From assembly GCF_029946185.1 (NCBI RefSeq), contig NZ_JAQSEA010000068.1, positions 1-59,235 of the forward strand: a DNA stretch of 59,235 nt, given 5' to 3'. The translations under genes were made by a program, and so were the position numbers. The DNA is from Prosthecobacter sp. Its GTDB lineage: Bacteria > Verrucomicrobiota > Verrucomicrobiia > Verrucomicrobiales > Verrucomicrobiaceae. Positions 45,645-54,715 of the stretch are shown here, piece after piece. Every line of letters starts with the position of its first letter. Position 1 is the first letter of the stretch. The notes under the pieces were generated by a model. The model saw nothing but the letters and a program-made list of their open reading frames with translations, searched no databases and had not been told where the DNA came from.

Positions 45645-46748
45645 ATGCGCTTTCTCGCGCTACCCACCTTTTTCCTGTTTCTCATGTCGATCTCCGGTTC
45701 GTCTGTCGCTGCCAGCGTCGAATCTCACGTCTGGGGAAAAACCCCGGCAGGTGAGGAAGTGAAGCTCTTCACGCTGCGCAACTCCAGCGGCATGGAGGCC
45801 AGGATCACCAACTGGGGCGGCTACATTGTCTCGCTCAAGGTGGCGGACAAAAGAGGGAAGTTCGCTGACGTGGTGCTCGGGTTCGACACGCTGGATGGTT
45901 ACCTTGCTAAGAACCCCTTCTTCGGCTGCATCGCGGGCCGTTATGCGAACCGCATTGGCAATGCCGTGTTCAAGCTTGATGGCGTGGAATACAAGGTGAC
46001 GGCCAACTCCGGCAAGCACCAGCTCCACGGTGGCAAGGAAGGCTTCGACAAAAAGCTGTGGTCCGCGAAAGAGATCCCGAATGGCGTGGCGCTCAGCTAC
46101 ACCAGCGTCGATGGCGAGGAAGGCTACCCCGGCACGCTGAAGTGCACCGTGACCTACACCCTGACTGAAGACAACGGATTGCAGATCGGGTACGAAGCCA
46201 CCACGGACAAGCCCACCGTGCTGAACCTGACCAATCATGCCTACTTCAATCTCTCCGGTGAAGGCGGCGGCGACATTCTGGGCCACGAACTGACGCTTCC
46301 GACCGATCAAATCACCGCCACCGATGACGACCTCATCCCCACAGGCGAGAGCGTCAGCATCAAGGGCACGCCGCTGGACTTCACCACCCCGCACACGATT
46401 GGCGAACGCATTGGCGCGGACTTCAAACCGCTCATTCAGGGCATCGGCTATGATCACAACTACGTCCTGTCCGGCAGCGGCATGAAGCTGGCCGCCAGCG
46501 TGAAGGACCCTGTCAGTGGTCGGGTGATGACCGTGCGCACCACGGAGCCCGGCGTGCAGCTTTACACCGGCAATCATCTCAATGGCGTGTCGGGTAAAGG
46601 AGGGCATATTTATGCAAAGCGTCATGGCTTCTGCCTTGAAACGCAGCATTATCCCGACAGTCCGAACCATCCGAGCTTCCCCAGCGTGACCCTGCGTCCG
46701 GGTGAATCTTTTCAAAGCACCACGATTTACCAGTTTTCTGCCGAGTGA
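45645..46748 (+). CDS. galM: Secreted aldose 1-epimerase (mutarotase)
   Basis: The start at 45645 gives MRFLALPTFFLFLMSISGSS plus VAA, a signal peptide, so this mutarotase acts outside the cytoplasm. GalM motifs are intact: FFGCIAGRYANRIGNAVF, HQLHGGKEGFDKK, LNLTNHAYFNLSGEG (catalytic His), YDHNYVL and ETQHYPDSPNHPSFPS. It interconverts alpha and beta anomers of aldoses. The stop overlaps the GTG start of the PP2C gene (GTGA). Confidence 0.94.
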   Translation: MRFLALPTFFLFLMSISGSSVAASVESHVWGKTPAGEEVKLFTLRNSSGMEARITNWGGYIVSLKVADKRGKFADVVLGFDTLDGYLAKNPFFGCIAGRYANRIGNAVFKLDGVEYKVTANSGKHQLHGGKEGFDKKLWSAKEIPNGVALSYTSVDGEEGYPGTLKCTVTYTLTEDNGLQIGYEATTDKPTVLNLTNHAYFNLSGEGGGDILGHELTLPTDQITATDDDLIPTGESVSIKGTPLDFTTPHTIGERIGADFKPLIQGIGYDHNYVLSGSGMKLAASVKDPVSGRVMTVRTTEPGVQLYTGNHLNGVSGKGGHIYAKRHGFCLETQHYPDSPNHPSFPSVTLRPGESFQSTTIYQFSAE

Positions 46749-47578
46749 GCGCCACCACCACCGTCCTGACCGATCGAGTCCCCCTGTTTGACTCCCAGCC
46801 GCCTGCGTTCATTCAGGAGCAGGATTTTGCCGCGCGGCAGTATCGGGGTCGTCGCGACAATCAGGAAGACTACTATGCCTTTGCTGACGCCGCCGAGCCT
46901 GAGGAGCGCAGCCTTGAGCGCCTGCTCCTCGTCATTGGCGACGGACTCGGTGCGCATGCCGGTGGCAGCGTGGCCAGCTACATTGGGGTGAACGCCTTTG
47001 TGCGCGCCTACCATGAGCAGGACGGCCCACCTTCCTGGAAGCTCAAGCACGCTGTCGAGACGGCGAATGAAACCCTCGGCATCATCACCAGCCGCATGCC
47101 GAGCGTGGCTCCACCCATGGGCACCACGATGGTGGGCGTACTCATCACGCCGAAGACGATGGAATGGATCAGCGTGGGCGATTCCCCGCTGTTCCTCTTC
47201 CGCGATGGCGAACTGATCCGCCTCAATGCCGACCACAGCCTTTCCCCGCTGATCGACGCCCGTGCTGATCGGGGCGAGATCACCCGCGAAGAAGCCGCCA
47301 ATCATCCCGACCGCCACACGCTCCAGGCAGCTCTGCTCGGCATGCCGCTGGCGATGATCGACACCCCCTCAGAGCCTTGGACCCTGAAGAAAGGCGACAT
47401 CATCATCGCTGCGAGCGATGGCATCTTCACGCTCACCCACAAGGCACTCGAGGAACTCCTCAGCTTCGGCAAGCACACCACGGCGGACAAAATCTCCGAC
47501 GCGATCATCTTCGCCATCCGCCGCATCAACGACGACCGTCAGGACAACACGACGGTGGGTGTGGTGAAGATGGGCTAG
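46745..47578 (+). CDS. PP2C-family Ser/Thr phosphatase
   Basis: Motifs of PPM/PP2C phosphatases are present in order: RRDNQEDYY, LLVIGDGLGAHAGGSVAS, GTTMVGVLI, WISVGDSPLFLFRDG, IIAASDGIF and DDRQDNTTVGVV, with the acidic metal ligands intact. It starts with GTG overlapping the galM stop by four bases. It lies 1.3 kb from the kinase/ECF pair (opposite strand) and could oppose that kinase; this is inference. The TAG stop directly abuts the repeat element at 47579. Confidence 0.92.
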   Translation: MSATTTVLTDRVPLFDSQPPAFIQEQDFAARQYRGRRDNQEDYYAFADAAEPEERSLERLLLVIGDGLGAHAGGSVASYIGVNAFVRAYHEQDGPPSWKLKHAVETANETLGIITSRMPSVAPPMGTTMVGVLITPKTMEWISVGDSPLFLFRDGELIRLNADHSLSPLIDARADRGEITREEAANHPDRHTLQAALLGMPLAMIDTPSEPWTLKKGDIIIAASDGIFTLTHKALEELLSFGKHTTADKISDAIIFAIRRINDDRQDNTTVGVVKMG

Positions 47579-47666
47579 AAAGTACTCCCGAACTTTAGTT
47601 CGTTCTGGAGAGGGCGCCGCCTCGCCCAAGTCCGCCAGACATTGAGCTAAAGCTCATGAGTGCTTT
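47579..47666. repeat. Compact inverted-repeat element between convergent genes
   Basis: AAAGTACTC at the left is inverted at the right as GAGTGCTTT (one mismatch). Each end carries its own small hairpin: CGAAC-TTTA-GTTCG on the left and GAGC-TAAA-GCTC on the right. The interior phrase CGCCTCGCCCAAG is shared with REPIN copy B. Length is 88 bp, filling the whole space between the PP2C and MetE-like stop codons. Confidence 0.65.
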
Positions 47667-47669
47667 TGT

Positions 47670-48707
47670 TCACAGCCCCAGTTCCCGTTTCACGATTCCG
47701 ACGCCCGCCACCATGCTGGCCAGCTTTTTCTTCGCCGCCCAGCGCGCCGTCTGACTCAGCCCGCAATCCGGCGCAAACACCAGTTTGTAAGCAGGCGCAT
47801 GTTTCAAGCAGGCACGCACGGCATCGGCGATCTGCTCCGGCGTTTCAATGTGGTAGCTCTTCACATCGATGATGCCCACGGCGACGTCGTAGCGCTCGGC
47901 CATCGGCTTGATGACTTCCAGCTCAGCGTATTCACGGTTCGCCATCTCCACGTGCACCTCGTCGCAGTGCAGGTCGAGGAAAGCGGGGAACAGCGGCGCG
48001 TATTTGCGCCAGCCGACCGGGTGGCCTTTGAAATTGCCAAAGCACAAGTGCGTGCAGATGCGTGCCTTGCCATAGCCGCTGCTCACGGTGCGGTTGAAGA
48101 TGTCCACGAAGCGCTTCGTGTCCTCGCGGTAGCCGTAGCAGCTCATGCTCGGCTCATCGACGCAGATTTCCTCCGCACCCGCCGCCACGAGGTTGGCGAT
48201 CTCTTGGTTCACGATGGGCAGCAGTGCCTCCGTGATGGCGTAGCGGTCTTTGTACTGGGCATTCGGCGCCAGCCGTCCGCTGAGCGTGTAAGGCCCGGGC
48301 ACAGAGACCTTCAATCGCTTGCCGGTGTGCGCAGCCAGGCGCTGCAGACGCTCAAACTCCTCCACCACACCCAGCCCGCGCGGAGCACTCAGTTCGCCCA
48401 CGACTTCATGTTTGCCACGCTGATCATGTGCCGGCGGCCCAAACCGACGCGGGCTGGATGGTTCGAGTGAGATGCCCTCGATAAAACCGTAGAACGACAG
48501 ATTGAAATCAAACCGCGTTTGCTCCCCGTCCGTGATGACATCGAGCCCGGAGGCTATTTGATCCTGGATGGCCACCTGCGCGGCGTCATCCTGCATTTCC
48601 GCAATGTCCGCGCTGCCAAACTCCGCGAGATGCCGCGCTGAAAACTCCAGCCAGCCAGGAAACGGGTAACTGCCGATGACGGAGGTGCGGAGGGGGTGGG
48701 ATTGCAT
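47670..48707 (-). CDS. MetE-like cobalamin-independent methionine synthase, C-terminal-domain type
   Basis: A single MetE-type TIM barrel of 345 aa starts MQSHPLRTSVIGSYPFPGWL. The zinc and substrate residues are recognisable in ICVDEPSMSCYGY, RICTHLCFGNFKGHP, VHVEMANREYAELEV and APDCGLSQ (the second zinc Cys). The N-terminal MetE domain is absent, as in the short core-MetE family. It probably transfers a methyl group to homocysteine or a related thiol; the donor may not be polyglutamylated methyl-THF. No riboswitch was recognised upstream. Confidence 0.88.
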   Translation of the reverse strand: MQSHPLRTSVIGSYPFPGWLEFSARHLAEFGSADIAEMQDDAAQVAIQDQIASGLDVITDGEQTRFDFNLSFYGFIEGISLEPSSPRRFGPPAHDQRGKHEVVGELSAPRGLGVVEEFERLQRLAAHTGKRLKVSVPGPYTLSGRLAPNAQYKDRYAITEALLPIVNQEIANLVAAGAEEICVDEPSMSCYGYREDTKRFVDIFNRTVSSGYGKARICTHLCFGNFKGHPVGWRKYAPLFPAFLDLHCDEVHVEMANREYAELEVIKPMAERYDVAVGIIDVKSYHIETPEQIADAVRACLKHAPAYKLVFAPDCGLSQTARWAAKKKLASMVAGVGIVKRELGL

Positions 48708-48812
48708 GTGGGGCAGCTTATCGACGTAAGAGGCTCAGCGTCAAAGCCAAGCGGTAAAACACAACCGATGCGGCGGAAAGGTTCATTCGCCTCATCCTCT
48801 TCTAAATTAAAT

Positions 48813-48842
48813 CTTAGTTTACTACGGTCGAGGTTAACTAAG
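48813..48842. promoter_or_regulatory. AT-rich inverted repeat upstream of the PEP-CTERM gene
   Basis: CTTAGTTTA (48813-48821) and TTAACTAAG (48834-48842) form an 8-of-9 inverted repeat in an AT-rich leader about 33 bp before the start codon. It could be an operator or part of the promoter. Confidence 0.35.
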
Positions 48843-48874
48843 CTATTAGAGTACTAGTCTAATTCCACATACTT

Positions 48875-49714
48875 ATGAAAACCAACAATTTTATTTTATT
48901 TTGTTTAGTTAATTACTTTACCATTTTAACACTTAATGCCCAAACGCCACTCGTTGGCACCGACAGCAGCTACAACTCGATTTTCCCTTCCTCCAGTCCC
49001 GTCACCTACGACGTCCCGGGGGGAGGACTGCTCTCGATCACCCTGTCCAATGGCTCCACCACTGCCACCCGGGGACTGTGGGATCTCACCGCCCAGGGAG
49101 GTGCCAATGCGACAATTCTCCTAAGCTTGACGGAGTCTGCTGCGCAGGTGGCTTTGAATGGCTCGGCCCTGCAGTTCCAGATCAGCAATGACAACAATTC
49201 CCTGCTCGGCCTTCTGGGTGTTGGCACCAGCATCCATTACGGATGGCAGGCGGTGGCCTATTTCGACACTCCTGGAGATGTGCTCAACTACACGCCCAAC
49301 ACCCATTACAGCATCAGCTTTGATGTGGATGGCAACAACGGCCTGCTCAGTTCCGTGGCAGGATTGAACCCGAGCTTCACCTTTGAACTGATCGACGGCC
49401 TGGGGAACACACTGACCAGCAGCAACAACACCACGCAGATCAACATTGCCGGACTGCTTGGCTCAGGGGTAACGACAGGCACGGTGAATCTGGACTATCT
49501 TCTGGACGGCACGGCTCCCAGCGGTCCGATTGGTGTGCGGTTTATCGGCGATGCCACCGTCGGAGCCACTGCTCTGAGCCTGGGCACCGACTTTGCCACC
49601 ATTTCAAACCTCAACATCACCACCGCGCCTGTGCCAGAACCCGGCGGCAGCGTGCTGATTGCCTCCGTGGGCCTGCTATTCCTGCTGCGCAGGCGGCGGC
49701 TTGGAAGTGTCTAG
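48875..49714 (+). CDS. PEP-CTERM sorting-signal surface protein
   Basis: The C terminus has the exosortase signal VPEPGGSVLIASVGLLFLLR followed by a run of arginines. The N-terminal signal peptide (MKTNNFILFCLVNYFTILTL) is encoded by strikingly AT-rich codons, unlike the GC-rich body. The mature part is low in Cys/Lys and rich in Ser/Thr/Gly/Asn, with beta-strand alternation. Such proteins are processed by an exosortase, absent from this window, and linked to extracellular polysaccharide. The target function is unknown. Confidence 0.9.
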   Translation: MKTNNFILFCLVNYFTILTLNAQTPLVGTDSSYNSIFPSSSPVTYDVPGGGLLSITLSNGSTTATRGLWDLTAQGGANATILLSLTESAAQVALNGSALQFQISNDNNSLLGLLGVGTSIHYGWQAVAYFDTPGDVLNYTPNTHYSISFDVDGNNGLLSSVAGLNPSFTFELIDGLGNTLTSSNNTTQINIAGLLGSGVTTGTVNLDYLLDGTAPSGPIGVRFIGDATVGATALSLGTDFATISNLNITTAPVPEPGGSVLIASVGLLFLLRRRRLGSV

Positions 49715-49760
49715 ACACCGAGCACCGCCTGTTTAGCCAGCCCTGTGGACTTCAAATAGA

Positions 49761-50684
49761 TCACTGTCTCGACACCCAGCGATACGCCTCCTTCGAGTTC
49801 TTCCAGAAGTACTTCTCGCAGGCTTCCGTGCCTTTGGCGCGGAAGTATTCGTCCACGATTTTGAAGACGACCTCATACGGCGCGCCTTTGTCGGAGACGG
49901 GCCAGTCGCTGCCGTAGATGAGGCGGTCGGGGCCGAAGTTTTCCCACAGGTGGTCGAGAATGGGGAGGTAGTAGGCGGTGTCCGTGGGAGCCTTTCCGTA
50001 CTCGCACTTCACCTGCTCCACGAGGGCGGAGACCTTCATGAAGGTGTTCGGCTGTTTCGCCACGGTGCGGATGTTGTCCTTCCATTCGGGGCGCAGGGAC
50101 TGCGGATCGTCGGAGGCACCCAGGTGATTGATGAGGACGCGCAGGTCGGGCACATCAGCGGCGAGTTTTGCGGCATGGGGCAGGTAGGCGGGAGAACCGT
50201 TCAAGTCGAGTTCGAGCCCGTGTTCAGCGAGCTGTTTGGCTCCGGCGAGCACTGAGTCTTGTTTTGCTGCATCTTGCAAAAAAGCACCGCTCCAGCGCAC
50301 ACCCCGGAAGATGGGATTGGCGGCGAAGCGTTTCAAATGGCCAGCGAATTCAGCGCCGGGATCGAGATGGCCCACGAATCCCACGATGCACTTCTCCTTC
50401 GCTGCGAGATCGAGTATCCACTGGTTGTCCTCCACGAGCAGGCTGGCTTCGACGACGACGGTTTCCTTGACGCCATGCGGTGCTGCCACGGCGAGCCAGT
50501 CCGCAGGCAGCACGGTGCGATAAAGCGGCGAGCCTTGCTTCGGCCACGGCACGCCACCAGGGCGGGAGGGATCATAGAAATGCGTGTGCGTGTCGATGAT
50601 GCGCGTCGCAGGCGGTGCGGCCTGAACAGATTCATGCAGCAGTGCGGCGGCGGTAGTGGTCTGGAGGAAGCGGCGGCGGTTCAT
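49761..50684 (-). CDS. Tat-exported amidohydrolase-2 family protein
   Basis: MNRRRFLQTTTAAALLHESV is a twin-arginine signal. The TIM-barrel amidohydrolase-2 pattern follows: IIDTHTHFYDP (HxH metal site), GVRWSGAFL, LRVLINHLGASD, FMKVSALVEQ and IYGSDWPVSD (final Asp). Relatives include lactonases and decarboxylases acting on sugar or aromatic acids. The specific substrate is unknown. Length of 307 aa is normal. An inverted-repeat segment separates it from the upstream deoA-like gene on the same strand. Confidence 0.88.
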   Translation of the reverse strand: MNRRRFLQTTTAAALLHESVQAAPPATRIIDTHTHFYDPSRPGGVPWPKQGSPLYRTVLPADWLAVAAPHGVKETVVVEASLLVEDNQWILDLAAKEKCIVGFVGHLDPGAEFAGHLKRFAANPIFRGVRWSGAFLQDAAKQDSVLAGAKQLAEHGLELDLNGSPAYLPHAAKLAADVPDLRVLINHLGASDDPQSLRPEWKDNIRTVAKQPNTFMKVSALVEQVKCEYGKAPTDTAYYLPILDHLWENFGPDRLIYGSDWPVSDKGAPYEVVFKIVDEYFRAKGTEACEKYFWKNSKEAYRWVSRQ

Positions 50685-50711
50685 GGGAGGCAAACGTCAG
50701 GAGACATTGAT

Positions 50712-50773
50712 TTCACACCGCAGAGAAGGGAACGCCGCAGAATTTTTTATCAGAACAATCTCTGCGGTGTGAA
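50712..50773. repeat. Inverted repeat with CACCGCAGAGA arms
   Basis: TTCACACCGCAGAGA (50712-50726) is exactly inverted at 50759-50773 around a 32-bp AT-rich spacer. It could act as a terminator for the minus-strand phosphorylase gene or be a dispersed intergenic repeat; the ACCGCAGAG word is common in intergenic repeats of environmental bacteria. Confidence 0.6.
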
Positions 50774-50789
50774 GTCATTCAGTGCTTTT

Positions 50790-52022
50790 TCAAACGATGT
50801 CGATGCACTCCGCCAAAACGTCGAGCGTGCGAAACAGCGCGCCTTTGGTGCGGGCATGCACGCGCAGCAGTACATCGCCGGTTTGCACGTGGGTGCCAGT
50901 TTTGGCGATTTGATCGCAACCCACAGCGAAGTCGATGGCGTCAGCCGCTTTGGAGCGGCCCGCGCCGAGTTCGAGGACGGCCTGGCCGATGGCTCCGGCA
51001 TCCATGCGCGTCAGCGTGCCGCTGGCGGTGGCTTTGAGTTCCCCGATAAACGGTGCGCGATGCACGGTGTCCATCCGTTCCAGCGCGTCCACGTTGCCTC
51101 CTTGCGCAGCGACCATCTCTCGAAACTTCCGCCACGCATCACCGCTGTGCAGGATGGCGGCCAGATCAGAGCGGGATGAAATGGAAACGGCGGACGCGAG
51201 ATCGAGCACGATGTCCTCCAGATCCTGCGGACCTTCGCCTTTCAGGCAGCGCACACACTCGGCGACTTCCAGCGCATTGCCGGCGGACTCTCCCGTGGGT
51301 TCGTTCATCTCGCTCAGGCGCACGCTGGAGCGCACCCCCATGGCCTGACCGACGGTGACCAGGCTTTCTGCGAGTCGGTGCGCCTCGTCCTGCGTCTTCA
51401 TGAAAGCGCCGGAGCCCCACTTCACATCCAGCACGAGGCGGTTCAGACCTTCGGCCAGCTTCTTGCTCATGATGCTCGCGGTGATGAGCGGCACGCTCGG
51501 CACAGTGCCGGTGACGTCGCGCAGGGCGTAGAGTTTTTTGTCCGCAGGGCAGATGCCGGCGGTCTGGCCGACCATGGCGCAGCCGACGCGGTCCATGAGG
51601 TGATGAATCTCCACCTCATTGAGCTGGGTGCGAAAGCCGGGGATGCTTTCGAGTTTATCAAGCGTGCCGCCCGTGATGCCGAGACCGCGACCGGAGATCA
51701 TCGGCACCCACACGTTGTCGCAGGCGAGCAGGGGTGCGAGAATGAGGGAGGTTTTATCGCCAATGCCGCCGGTGCTGTGTTTGTCCACGCGCATGGGGTC
51801 GTGGTCATTCCACAGCAGCATGGTGCCGCTGTGCAGCATGGCCTCGGTGAGCGCGGCGGTTTCCTCCGTGGTCATGTCGCGGAAGAAGATCGCCATCGCG
51901 AGGGCGCTCATCTGGTAGTCCGGCATGTCCCCGCGCGTGAAGGCGGAGATGACGAAGTGGATCTCCTCGGCCGTGAGCACGCCGCCATCGCGCTTGTGCT
52001 CAATGAGGGTCGGGATGTGCAT
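50790..52022 (-). CDS. deoA: Thymidine / pyrimidine-nucleoside phosphorylase
   Basis: The family signature SGRGLGITGGTLDKLESIPG is exact, and phosphate-binding KHSTGGIGDKTSL is intact. The C-terminal domain is complete (GTHVQTGDVLLRVHARTKGA). The enzyme cleaves thymidine or uridine to base and (deoxy)ribose-1-phosphate. Length of 410 aa is at the short end for the family (~430-440). The gene is divergent from the PSD1 protein gene at 52098. Confidence 0.93.
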   Translation of the reverse strand: MHIPTLIEHKRDGGVLTAEEIHFVISAFTRGDMPDYQMSALAMAIFFRDMTTEETAALTEAMLHSGTMLLWNDHDPMRVDKHSTGGIGDKTSLILAPLLACDNVWVPMISGRGLGITGGTLDKLESIPGFRTQLNEVEIHHLMDRVGCAMVGQTAGICPADKKLYALRDVTGTVPSVPLITASIMSKKLAEGLNRLVLDVKWGSGAFMKTQDEAHRLAESLVTVGQAMGVRSSVRLSEMNEPTGESAGNALEVAECVRCLKGEGPQDLEDIVLDLASAVSISSRSDLAAILHSGDAWRKFREMVAAQGGNVDALERMDTVHRAPFIGELKATASGTLTRMDAGAIGQAVLELGAGRSKAADAIDFAVGCDQIAKTGTHVQTGDVLLRVHARTKGALFRTLDVLAECIDIV

Positions 52023-52097
52023 GGGGCATGCTTGGTTCTGCCATGCGTGTTTGGCAATACTGAACCTGCGGACTTCGTATGCTCAGTTCGTCCCATC

Positions 52098-54533
52098 ATG
52101 CGCGTCCTTTGTGTCCTCCTCAGCCTCGGCTCCGCTCTTCCTGCGGCGGCGATTGATTTTTCACGCGACATCCAGCCGATCCTTTCGGACAACTGCTACT
52201 TCTGCCACGGCCCGGATGCGAAGGAGCGCAAAGGGGACCTGCGGCTGGATGTGGAGCAGGAGGCGAAAGCGGTGAAGGACGGCGTGGCGGCCATTCTTCC
52301 GGGCAAGAGCCATGAGAGCACGCTGATCGAGCGCATCCTGAGCACGGACCCGGATGAGGTGATGCCCACGCCCAAGAGCAACCGCACGCTGTCGGATGCG
52401 CAGAAACAATTGCTGAAGCAGTGGATCGACGAAGGGGCGAAGTGGGGAACGCACTGGGCTTTCAAGAAGATCGAACGACCCAAGGTGCCGGACGTGGGCG
52501 AGCAGCATCCCATCGATGCCTTTGTGCGCGCCAAGCTGACGGAGAAGGGGATGAAGCCTGCGCCCAAGGCCGATGCGGTGACGCTGCTGCGCCGTGTGTC
52601 GCTGGATCTCACCGGACTGCCGCCGACTGAGGGCGAACTGAAGAACGATTATGCCAAGACCGTGGCGCGCCTGCTGGATTCGCCGCGCTTCGGTGAGCGC
52701 TGGGCCTGGGACTGGCTGGACGCAGCGCGCTATGCAGACACGAACGGCTACCAGGGCGACCCCGAGCGCACCATGTGGCCGTGGCGTGACTGGGTGGTGA
52801 AGGCCATCAACGAAAACATGCCCTATGACCGTTTCACGATCTGGCAGCTTGGCGGCGACCTGCTGCCGGATGCAACGCCGGAGCAAAAGCTGGCCACGGG
52901 ATTTAACCGCAATCACATGATCAATGGCGAGGGAGGGCGCATCGCCGAAGAGACGCGCGTGGAGAATGTGATGGACCGCGTGGAGACGACCAGCACCGTG
53001 TGGCTGGGGCTGACGATGGGCTGCACGAAGTGCCACGATCACAAATTCGATCCGCTGACCATGCGTGACTACTACGGACTCTACGACGTCTTCAACCAGA
53101 CGAGCGAGGACGGCAAAGGCCGCAGCGGGCAGGCTGCACCGGCGCTGGACATCTCGACGCCTGCCGAGCTCGAACTCGTGAAGGCGACGACGGAAAAAGT
53201 GAATCAAGTCGCAGCGGAACTGGAAGCCTTTGAGTTGAAAAAATGGCCGCGTCCGGCTGGCAAACCGCTGACGGAATCTGATGCGATCAAGCTGCCAGGA
53301 AACCTGCCGAGCTACATCGCCAAGACGGAGCCAAAGAATCGAGGCGTGGATCCGCTGCTGGAGGCGGTGAACTATTTCAAGGGCAAGGACGCTGCGTACA
53401 CGAAGCACCTGCAAAAGCTCCTCGCCGCAGTGCGCGCACGCGTTTCAGCCGCCAACGCCGTCACCAAGGTGATGGTCATGGACACGCTTCCGAAGCTGCG
53501 TGAGACCTTTGTTTTGGAGAAGGGCGCGTATGACAAAGCCAGCACCACGCAGGTCCGTTTCAACGTGCCCGCGAGCCTGCCTGCGATGAAGCCCGACGCG
53601 CCGCGCAATCGCCTGGGCCTCGCGGAATGGATCGTGAACCGGGACAATCCGCTCACCGCTCGCGTGACGGTGAACCGCTTCTGGCAGGCCTTCTTTGGCG
53701 TGGGACTGGTGAAGACGGCGGAGGATTTCGGTTTGCAGGGCGAGGAGCCACCCCTGCGCGAGTTGCTCGACTGGCTGGCCTCCGAGTTCATCGACAGCGG
53801 CTGGGATGTGAAGGCGCTGCTGCGTTTGATCGTGACGAGCGAGACGTACCAGCAATCCTCGAAAATCGCCGATGCGCAGATCGATCCTGAGAACCGCTAT
53901 CTGGCGCGCGGGCCGCGCTTCCGCATGCCGTCGTGGATGCTGCGTGATCAGGCCTTGTTGGTGGCCGGCCTGCTGCAGGACAAGCTTGGCGGCCCCGCAG
54001 TCAAACCCTACCAGCCCGAGGGCATCTGGGAGGAGGCGACCTTTGGCAAAAAGAGCTACGTGCAGGATCACGGCGATGCGCTCTACCGCCGCACCTTGTA
54101 CATCTTCTGGCGGCGCATCGTGGGACCCACGATGCTGTTCGACAATGCCGCGCGGCAGACCTGTGTGATCAAAGCCACCCGCACGAATACGCCGCTGCAG
54201 GCGCTGGTGACGCTGAACGACGTGACCTACGTCGAGGCCGCGCGTGTGCTGGCGCAGCGCGTGCTGCTGGCAAATCGTGGAAACGAGGACGCGGCGCTCG
54301 TGCAGGCGTTTCGTCTCGTCACCTGCCGCGGGCCGACCCAGGCGGAAGCAGCGCTGCTGAAGGCACAGCTTGGCAAGTTGCGGCAGCAGCAGTCGGATCT
54401 TCCGGCGGCGCTCCTGTTGCTCGCCGTGGGAGAGTCAAAGCGTGATGAATCCATCCCTGCCATCGAGCACGCCACATGGACGAGCCTGTGCCTCATGCTG
54501 CTGAATTTGGATGAGGCGGTGACGAAGGAGTAG
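52098..54533 (+). CDS. PSD1 / DUF1549-DUF1553 planctomycete-type cytochrome c protein
   Basis: The start at 52098 gives MRVLCVLLSLGSALPAAAID, a signal peptide; the open frame upstream is antisense to deoA. A planctomycete cytochrome C domain with CYFCHGPDAKERKGDLRLD is followed by DUF1549 (HPIDAFVRAKL, RFGERWAWDWLDAARYADTN, LGLTMGCTKCHDHKFDP, a second haem site). DUF1553 follows (GLAEWIVNRDNPLTARVTVN, RLIVTSETYQQSS). The family is hugely expanded in Planctomycetes and Verrucomicrobia and linked to polysaccharide degradation; biochemical function is unknown. No DUF1501 partner follows, unlike the usual pair. Confidence 0.93.
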   Translation: MRVLCVLLSLGSALPAAAIDFSRDIQPILSDNCYFCHGPDAKERKGDLRLDVEQEAKAVKDGVAAILPGKSHESTLIERILSTDPDEVMPTPKSNRTLSDAQKQLLKQWIDEGAKWGTHWAFKKIERPKVPDVGEQHPIDAFVRAKLTEKGMKPAPKADAVTLLRRVSLDLTGLPPTEGELKNDYAKTVARLLDSPRFGERWAWDWLDAARYADTNGYQGDPERTMWPWRDWVVKAINENMPYDRFTIWQLGGDLLPDATPEQKLATGFNRNHMINGEGGRIAEETRVENVMDRVETTSTVWLGLTMGCTKCHDHKFDPLTMRDYYGLYDVFNQTSEDGKGRSGQAAPALDISTPAELELVKATTEKVNQVAAELEAFELKKWPRPAGKPLTESDAIKLPGNLPSYIAKTEPKNRGVDPLLEAVNYFKGKDAAYTKHLQKLLAAVRARVSAANAVTKVMVMDTLPKLRETFVLEKGAYDKASTTQVRFNVPASLPAMKPDAPRNRLGLAEWIVNRDNPLTARVTVNRFWQAFFGVGLVKTAEDFGLQGEEPPLRELLDWLASEFIDSGWDVKALLRLIVTSETYQQSSKIADAQIDPENRYLARGPRFRMPSWMLRDQALLVAGLLQDKLGGPAVKPYQPEGIWEEATFGKKSYVQDHGDALYRRTLYIFWRRIVGPTMLFDNAARQTCVIKATRTNTPLQALVTLNDVTYVEAARVLAQRVLLANRGNEDAALVQAFRLVTCRGPTQAEAALLKAQLGKLRQQQSDLPAALLLLAVGESKRDESIPAIEHATWTSLCLMLLNLDEAVTKE

Positions 54534-54715
54534 CTCTTCCACTCTCAGAGATGAGGTGGGGAACTTGCAGGCACGTTAAGACCTGCGTTGCCCCTCTCCT
54601 TTTCGCACCTGTTTCAGTCCTTTTGTGCTGCTCAGGTACGGTTTCTCCTACGTAGCCCGCTTTTCCCCAGAAACCGCCCCGAAAGGCCCTGCCAGATGCG
54701 GCGTAGTCCTCGGCC

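Noticed and set aside
48708..48800. SAM- or cobalamin-type riboswitch upstream of the MetE-like gene
   Set aside because: No conserved riboswitch core could be recognised by eye; a covariance search (Infernal with Rfam SAM and cobalamin models) would decide.
51378..52097. Possible 240-residue N-terminal extension of the PSD1 protein
   Set aside because: The stretch is antisense to deoA, and a clean signal peptide starts at 52098.
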